Assembly: GCF_042654985.1 (NCBI RefSeq)
Contig: NZ_JBHSMT010000013.1
Coordinates: 531,913-595,912, forward strand
Source: Paraherbaspirillum soli
GTDB taxonomy: Bacteria > Pseudomonadota > Gammaproteobacteria > Burkholderiales > Burkholderiaceae_D
DNA: 64,000 nucleotides
Direction of reading: 5' to 3'
In this document: positions 61,101 through 64,000 of the stretch, piece after piece
Layout: every line of letters starts with the position of its first letter
Numbering within the stretch: the stretch's first letter is position 1
The notes under the pieces: generated by a model
The model's database searches: none
What the model was told of the DNA's origin: nothing
What the model saw: the letters and a program-made list of their open reading frames with translations, nothing else
Program-made: the position numbers and the translations under genes

Positions 61101-61284
61101 GGCGCCGATGGGACGCGCGGTGATCGGCGGGATCATCACCTCAACCCTGCTGACCTTGGTGGTGGTGCCGGTCGCCTACACCTACCTGGATAATTGGGGC
61201 AAACGGGCGCTGCGTTTCTTCAAGGGTGCGCCGGAACATCACGAGGTTCCGGCCGCAGCCAACAGCGTCGCTACCGAGGCTTGA
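58156..61284 (+). CDS. RND efflux pump, inner-membrane transporter
   Basis: 1042 residues, the full size of the family, with two groups of membrane helices separated by large periplasmic loops. Typical segments: VFATMVMVALLVLGLFSYQ at the N-terminus, RYPGASPEAVENDITKPIE, the proton-relay aspartates in GLLIDDAIVVREN (TM4), and MLMGLVTKNAILLVDF (TM10-11). It resembles the HAE1/AcrB-type multidrug group more than heavy-metal CusA pumps. No tolC-like gene follows; a shared outer-membrane channel is assumed. Confidence 0.94.
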   Translation: MWITKTSINHPVFATMVMVALLVLGLFSYQELGLEEMPEVTIPVLMVQMRYPGASPEAVENDITKPIEDAVNAVSGIKSIISSTYEGRSDTFIQLELSTNIDRALQEVRDKIAQIRPGMPKDAKDPFIIRGDTQNSQPVSSLSVTASEHSLRDLSTLTEQVIVKRLQSVPGVAQVRMGGNVSRQILVNLKPEQMLAQKVGVDEVLNAIQSTNQDMPAGLITRGASDQLVRLEGKMKDPREFDKIIVARRANSPVYLEQVAEVVDGEREESSISRINGERAISLDIEKIQDANIVEVGEGIKAAIAKLKERQLPKDVDIKIINSRSDRVESSLDRVKETILEGALLTVLIVFLFLHSWRSTIITGLTLPISVIASFIALHACGFTLNFMTLMALSLCIGLLIDDAIVVRENIVRHLGMGKSHRAAAADGTQEIGLAVMATTFAIVAVFVPVAFMKGVIGRFFLQFGITVTVSVMVSLFVSFTLDPMLSSVWSDPAEGRFKRLPWLARFMESIEHVIDRLHAIYGRILARAMTWRKTTLTLALLLFIGSFFLVPLIGTEFQPDVDRGFITLKLKTPVGSSLAYTDSKMHQVEDALKVLPEIAIIGTTVGTDDGRNTAEMNLQLTDKKITHRKSQKEIEKVIRDRLKTIPGIELSVGWNKPIYVAILGPEVDKLSRVADQVMQKIGAIKGITDLENSYTAANPAITIKVNNALASDLGLSVQQIGAALRPFVSGDANGHWLAADGQNYEINVQLPKSGRQKIADLGDLSVASSNLDSDGKPIMVPLRQVVEFLPSTSPRVIKRQDLQRRVGIYANVEGRPAGDVGNEVQEMVKKIELPPGYRFDVGGDTKEMQESFGAALTALGIAVIFIYLILASQFGSFLQPIAIMASLPFSLIGVFTALLVTGSTLNIFSIIGFIMLMGLVTKNAILLVDFTNREQRNGSTQYDAILAAGQVRLRPILMTTLAMIFGMLPMALGLGDGGEMQAPMGRAVIGGIITSTLLTLVVVPVAYTYLDNWGKRALRFFKGAPEHHEVPAAANSVATEA

Positions 61285-61304
61285 TCCAGGCCCAGGGGTT
61301 GCGA

Positions 61305-62276
61305 TCAGCGGGGCATCCCATCCAGCGCTTGCGCCCGCAAGCGCTCCGACTCTAGCGAAAAAGTCTGGACTCGCAGTGCGTCGATCTGACGCACGCGATC
61401 CACCTCCGCAGCGCCGACCTGCTGCCGGATGCGATCCGCTGCCTGCCGATATCCGGCATAACGCTGCTGCCAGGCTTGTTCTTCCTGCTCCAGCCGATCG
61501 AAGCGTTGCGCCGCCGCCTCCCCGAATTGCTGCGCCATCAATTCGCGCTGCGCCTGTTGCGTTGCGCCCTGCTCACGCAGCAAGCGCAAACCGTCCGAAC
61601 CTTTTTGCAAGGGATTGTTTTCAGCCTTATGGGCCGGCATGCCGGCACCGCTGCGCAGCGCAGCCAGCATTTGCTGCGATTCAGCCTCCTCCTCGCCAAA
61701 CCATATTTTCGCCACCTCGACGCCAAGAATCTGTTGCCGCAACCGCGACAGTTCTGTCAACCACGCAGCCAGGCGATCGGCATCCGCTGCCGCCATCACG
61801 CTGTCCGGACTCACCGCGGGCGGCGCCTGCCGCGCCAGCAATTCGTCATGCGCGGCCAGATAGGACAGGTAAGCCGCGACATGACGCTGCGCATCGGCAT
61901 AGGCCGGGGCCGGCAAACTTCCCTTCAAATGCGTGTGCAGCCGGGTCACGTGCTCGCCCTGCGATCCGGGAAGACCGCCCAACAGGTAATAATCGATTAC
62001 GTCATGCAGCGCGCGATTAACGACCAGATGCTGATCCGCGCCGACTTGCAGCCCATCCGGCGCTTCGGTGTCGGCCGATTCCGCTGCCGGCGCATCGGCC
62101 GCATCCGTCCGGCCTCCAGGTACACCACTATCCGCCACTGCCGCCTGTGACAGCGCAGCCTTGGCCGCAGGCGGCGCCGCTTCCGGTTGTGGCAACCAGA
62201 GCAACGCCGCCGCGAGCAAGCTCCCGACCGCAGCCGTCAGAGCCGTCCATTTCCACTGCTTGTCAGGAGTCGCCAT
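61305..62276 (-). CDS. lifO: Lipase-specific foldase (Lif), membrane-anchored chaperone
   Basis: 323 residues. One N-terminal membrane anchor (WTALTAAVGSLLAAALLWL), an Ala/Pro-rich linker (about 32-75), then an all-helical domain. The lipase-binding signature is seen in modified form as RALHDVIDYYLLGGLPG (around the family's RxxFDY(F/C)LSA motif). The remainder is charged, helical and Gln/Arg-rich, as expected of the chaperone that wraps around the lipase in the periplasm. It follows the lipase gene by 5 bp. Confidence 0.9.
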   Translation of the reverse strand: MATPDKQWKWTALTAAVGSLLAAALLWLPQPEAAPPAAKAALSQAAVADSGVPGGRTDAADAPAAESADTEAPDGLQVGADQHLVVNRALHDVIDYYLLGGLPGSQGEHVTRLHTHLKGSLPAPAYADAQRHVAAYLSYLAAHDELLARQAPPAVSPDSVMAAADADRLAAWLTELSRLRQQILGVEVAKIWFGEEEAESQQMLAALRSGAGMPAHKAENNPLQKGSDGLRLLREQGATQQAQRELMAQQFGEAAAQRFDRLEQEEQAWQQRYAGYRQAADRIRQQVGAAEVDRVRQIDALRVQTFSLESERLRAQALDGMPR

Positions 62277-62281
62277 GTCAA

Positions 62282-63256
62282 TTACAGACCGGCCAATTTG
62301 AGACGGTTTGCATGGGTCCGGATCGTCACCACCGGATCAGCGCTGGACAAGCCGCGCAAGCCGAACAAGTGATTGATCTCGTCAACGTGGTTCCAGCCGT
62401 ACTGCCCCAGATCCTGGCCAAAACGCGCGCTGCACACCGGCACCAAACCATCGTTGCCGCCGCCGCCGGCATTGCGAATGATCATCCCGCCCAGCGCCAT
62501 CATCGGATCGGTGACATCCAGTACGTTGGTGGCAGGCTGGTTGCCGGCCCATGAATAGAGCTTTTGCCGATTGCCGTTGCGGACTTCGGTAGACGCACCT
62601 TGGCTATCGCAATTGGCTGGCAAGCCGGCGCTTGGGAAACGGCGGTTGAAATCCGCCGCCCCGCTGGTGGTCAAGCCGGCCAATGCCGCCAGCGGATCCT
62701 GCTTCTGCGAATCGCCGACGAACAGCCCCAGGATCGCCCCCGCAATCGACGCGCCGCCGGCCAGGAAGTCTTTCAATACCGCCGGCGTCGTTGCCACATA
62801 ATCCGCTACCGGCGTGCCCTTATGCGGGGTGCTGATGGTGGTGACCGAAGCGACCCATTCCGGCCTGACAGCGGCGGCATAGCGCGAAGTCGTGCCGCCC
62901 TGGCTATGCGCGATCAAATTCACCTTGCTGGCCCCGGTGGCCGCCAAGACGTCGGCGATCTGCTTCACCAGTGCTTCGCCGCGCTGCTCATCGCTGTTAA
63001 ACGCGGCCACATTGGCCACGTACACGGTGGCGCCCTGAGCACGCAAATCCTCGGGGATTTTCCACCAATAATCGATAATGCCAAAGTATTTGGAAGTCCC
63101 GGACAAGCCGTGCACCAGCACGATCGGATACTTGGTTTGAGAGTAGGCATCGGCGGGATGCGGCCGCCCCCAGTGAAAGAAAGAGGCATGCACCGGCCCC
63201 GCGGTAAGACCAAAAGAAAGAACAGAAGCAACTGCAATTTCACGTAGAAATTTCAT
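62282..63256 (-). CDS. lipA: Secreted triacylglycerol lipase (family I.1/I.2)
   Basis: 324 residues with a signal peptide (MKFLREIAVASVLSFGLTAGPVHA). Oxyanion region VLVHGLSGT, nucleophile elbow AHSQGG, and the C-terminal catalytic Asp/His and calcium-site segment (NDGLVPVCSARFG, NHVDEINHLFG). Two cysteines, in PANCDSQ and VPVCSARF, can form the disulfide of this family. GGAGG lies 8 bases before the ATG at 63256. Dependent on the foldase encoded next; exported through Sec and then type II secretion by family precedent. Confidence 0.93.
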   Translation of the reverse strand: MKFLREIAVASVLSFGLTAGPVHASFFHWGRPHPADAYSQTKYPIVLVHGLSGTSKYFGIIDYWWKIPEDLRAQGATVYVANVAAFNSDEQRGEALVKQIADVLAATGASKVNLIAHSQGGTTSRYAAAVRPEWVASVTTISTPHKGTPVADYVATTPAVLKDFLAGGASIAGAILGLFVGDSQKQDPLAALAGLTTSGAADFNRRFPSAGLPANCDSQGASTEVRNGNRQKLYSWAGNQPATNVLDVTDPMMALGGMIIRNAGGGGNDGLVPVCSARFGQDLGQYGWNHVDEINHLFGLRGLSSADPVVTIRTHANRLKLAGL

Positions 63257-63575
63257 GTCAACATCCTCCAATAAATGCACGGTCGTGCTCTTTTGTCGGA
63301 CTTAATACTACACATAAAAATTCCATGCGGCAACAAATCGCAGTCGTTGGAAATGCGCGAATAGGCGCTTGAATGTCGGCTCGCGCGTCGCCGGTTTTGG
63401 CTTGCCTTGACGGTGCTCGATGCGCGTATTTTCCCTATGACAGAGCGTGAAAAAACTATCGAGTGAGCCGGATTTTTTTGCCCTCGACACATGGCCCAAA
63501 ACGTCGCTCGTTTGCGCTATTTTCGAGTGCCTGTTAACGGTATCAGGTGCATCGCTTGCCGAATCGAATGGAATC
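63257..63575. other. Non-coding region upstream of the lipase
   Basis: 319 bp between the lipase start and the third GTAGGGCGG palindrome. It presumably holds the lipase promoter, but I found no convincing -10/-35 or sigma-54 site. Open frames here (for example on the minus strand) lack family similarity and ribosome binding sites. Confidence 0.5.
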
Positions 63576-63671
63576 GTAGGGCGGAAAAGCGCAGCGCCTT
63601 CCGCCGTTGGATGTACCACCTGCGTTCGATGCATCCAAAACGGCGGATAACGCTGCGCTCATCCGCCCTAC
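63576..63671. repeat. GTAGGGCGG palindromic repeat, copy 3
   Basis: 96-bp palindrome, ends GTAGGGCGGAAAAGCGCAG and CTGCGCTCATCCGCCCTAC. It shares the C-G stem variant with the copy at 48359-48454 but has a different loop. It begins 3 bp after the stop codon of the second SymE-family gene, read on the minus strand, and precedes the lipase gene. Confidence 0.9.
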
Positions 63672-63674
63672 TTT

Positions 63675-63926
63675 TTACTCTCTGGTGATGAACAAGCACC
63701 CTCTTCTCACCTGCACCCGAATGCGGGTCTGGGGCGTGAAGCCGGCTTCTAACAGCCACTTGCCACGCAGCCGAATCCAAGGGGTTTTGAGTTTGCCCTC
63801 CGGGCAGACGCCGACGGTTAAAAGCCGGTCTGGAAGGTGGTTGCTGGTTGATGCGGGTATAGGTGGAGAACTGTCTGGCGTAACTGGTGTGGATTCAGGA
63901 TATGGCGTGGATAGCGGTGATCTCAT
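63675..63926 (-). CDS. SymE-family (type I toxin-like) protein, second paralogue
   Basis: 83 residues. The C-terminal SymE motif is nearly identical to that of the protein at 48451-48699 (LTVGVCPEGKL, PWIRLRGKWLLEAGFTP, RVQVRRGCLFITRE), while the N-terminal 30 residues differ (Pro/Ser/Thr-rich, MRSPLSTPYPESTPVTPDSS). GGAG lies 6-7 bases before the ATG at 63926. Only about 75 bp of leader are inside the window, so it cannot be told whether it has the same structured leader. Confidence 0.8.
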   Translation of the reverse strand: MRSPLSTPYPESTPVTPDSSPPIPASTSNHLPDRLLTVGVCPEGKLKTPWIRLRGKWLLEAGFTPQTRIRVQVRRGCLFITRE

Positions 63927-64000
63927 TTCAGGCTCCGTTTGGGTTTGGTTGCGGTGGAGCCGCTTCCCGCCGCGAAACGGGAGATCGAGTCGCCCAAAGG

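Noticed and set aside
63253..63634. Small minus-strand open frames upstream of the lipase
   Set aside because: No ribosome binding site, no recognisable domain, and partial overlap with the palindromic repeat.

Overview
The window looks like a chromosomal segment of a betaproteobacterium of the order Burkholderiales, most likely family Oxalobacteraceae (Herbaspirillum/Collimonas/Janthinobacterium-like). The reasons are the gene order tpiA-secG-tRNA-Leu-nuoABCDEFGHIJKLMN-DUF2818-Nudix, a separate monofunctional RelA, a tandem-domain methylglyoxal synthase, and the general protein style. The genus cannot be fixed by reading alone. No phage, plasmid or complete insertion sequence is visible; small dispersed repeats are the only mobile-like DNA.

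Layout. 1-5.8 kb: ethanolamine use without a microcompartment (permease, EutB, EutC) and a convergent sigma-54-dependent activator. 5.8-8 kb: an intergenic region with DnaA-box-like sites and a 155-bp inverted-repeat element, then a secreted GDSL esterase and tRNA-Val. 8-11.6 kb: an alpha/beta hydrolase-RidA-RelA operon. 11.8-18 kb: 3-oxoacid CoA-transferase (scoAB), a PAS-LuxR regulator, a thioesterase, ETF-ubiquinone oxidoreductase, a metallophosphoesterase and a Nudix hydrolase. 18-35 kb: the complete 14-gene complex I operon on the minus strand (nuoA to nuoN, then DUF2818), preceded by tRNA-Leu, secG and tpiA. 35-46 kb: mixed housekeeping and accessory genes (yaaA, GNAT, PIN domain, methionine-type aminotransferase, GST, greB, two-domain methylglyoxal synthase, WYL regulator, LysE exporter, a secreted YfaP/TPR protein with a polysaccharide deacetylase, rlmJ). 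46-52.8 kb: a CLC channel, a SymE-family gene behind a structured leader, modABC and aceA. 53-64 kb: a secreted Gly/His/Asn repeat protein, a TonB receptor with a small Cys/His membrane protein, an RND efflux pair, a lipase with its foldase, and a second SymE-family gene.

How the parts fit. Several modules serve carbon and energy metabolism: ethanolamine to acetaldehyde, ketone-body activation (ScoAB), ETF-QO feeding electrons to ubiquinone, complex I, and isocitrate lyase for growth on C2 compounds and fatty acids released by the lipase. RelA supplies the stringent response.

Most interesting: (i) three copies of a 121-155 bp inverted-repeat element with covarying ends and direct 4-bp flanks that suggest transposition; (ii) two SymE-family genes each followed on the same strand by a covarying GTAGGGCGG palindrome, one of them behind a leader with a nested terminator, a 33-codon ORF and a C4-RNA-like self-complementary pair; (iii) a methylglyoxal synthase with a degenerate N-terminal duplicate; (iv) a secreted YfaP-TPR/deacetylase two-gene operon. 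Coordinates of short repeats were counted by eye and may be off by one or two bases.
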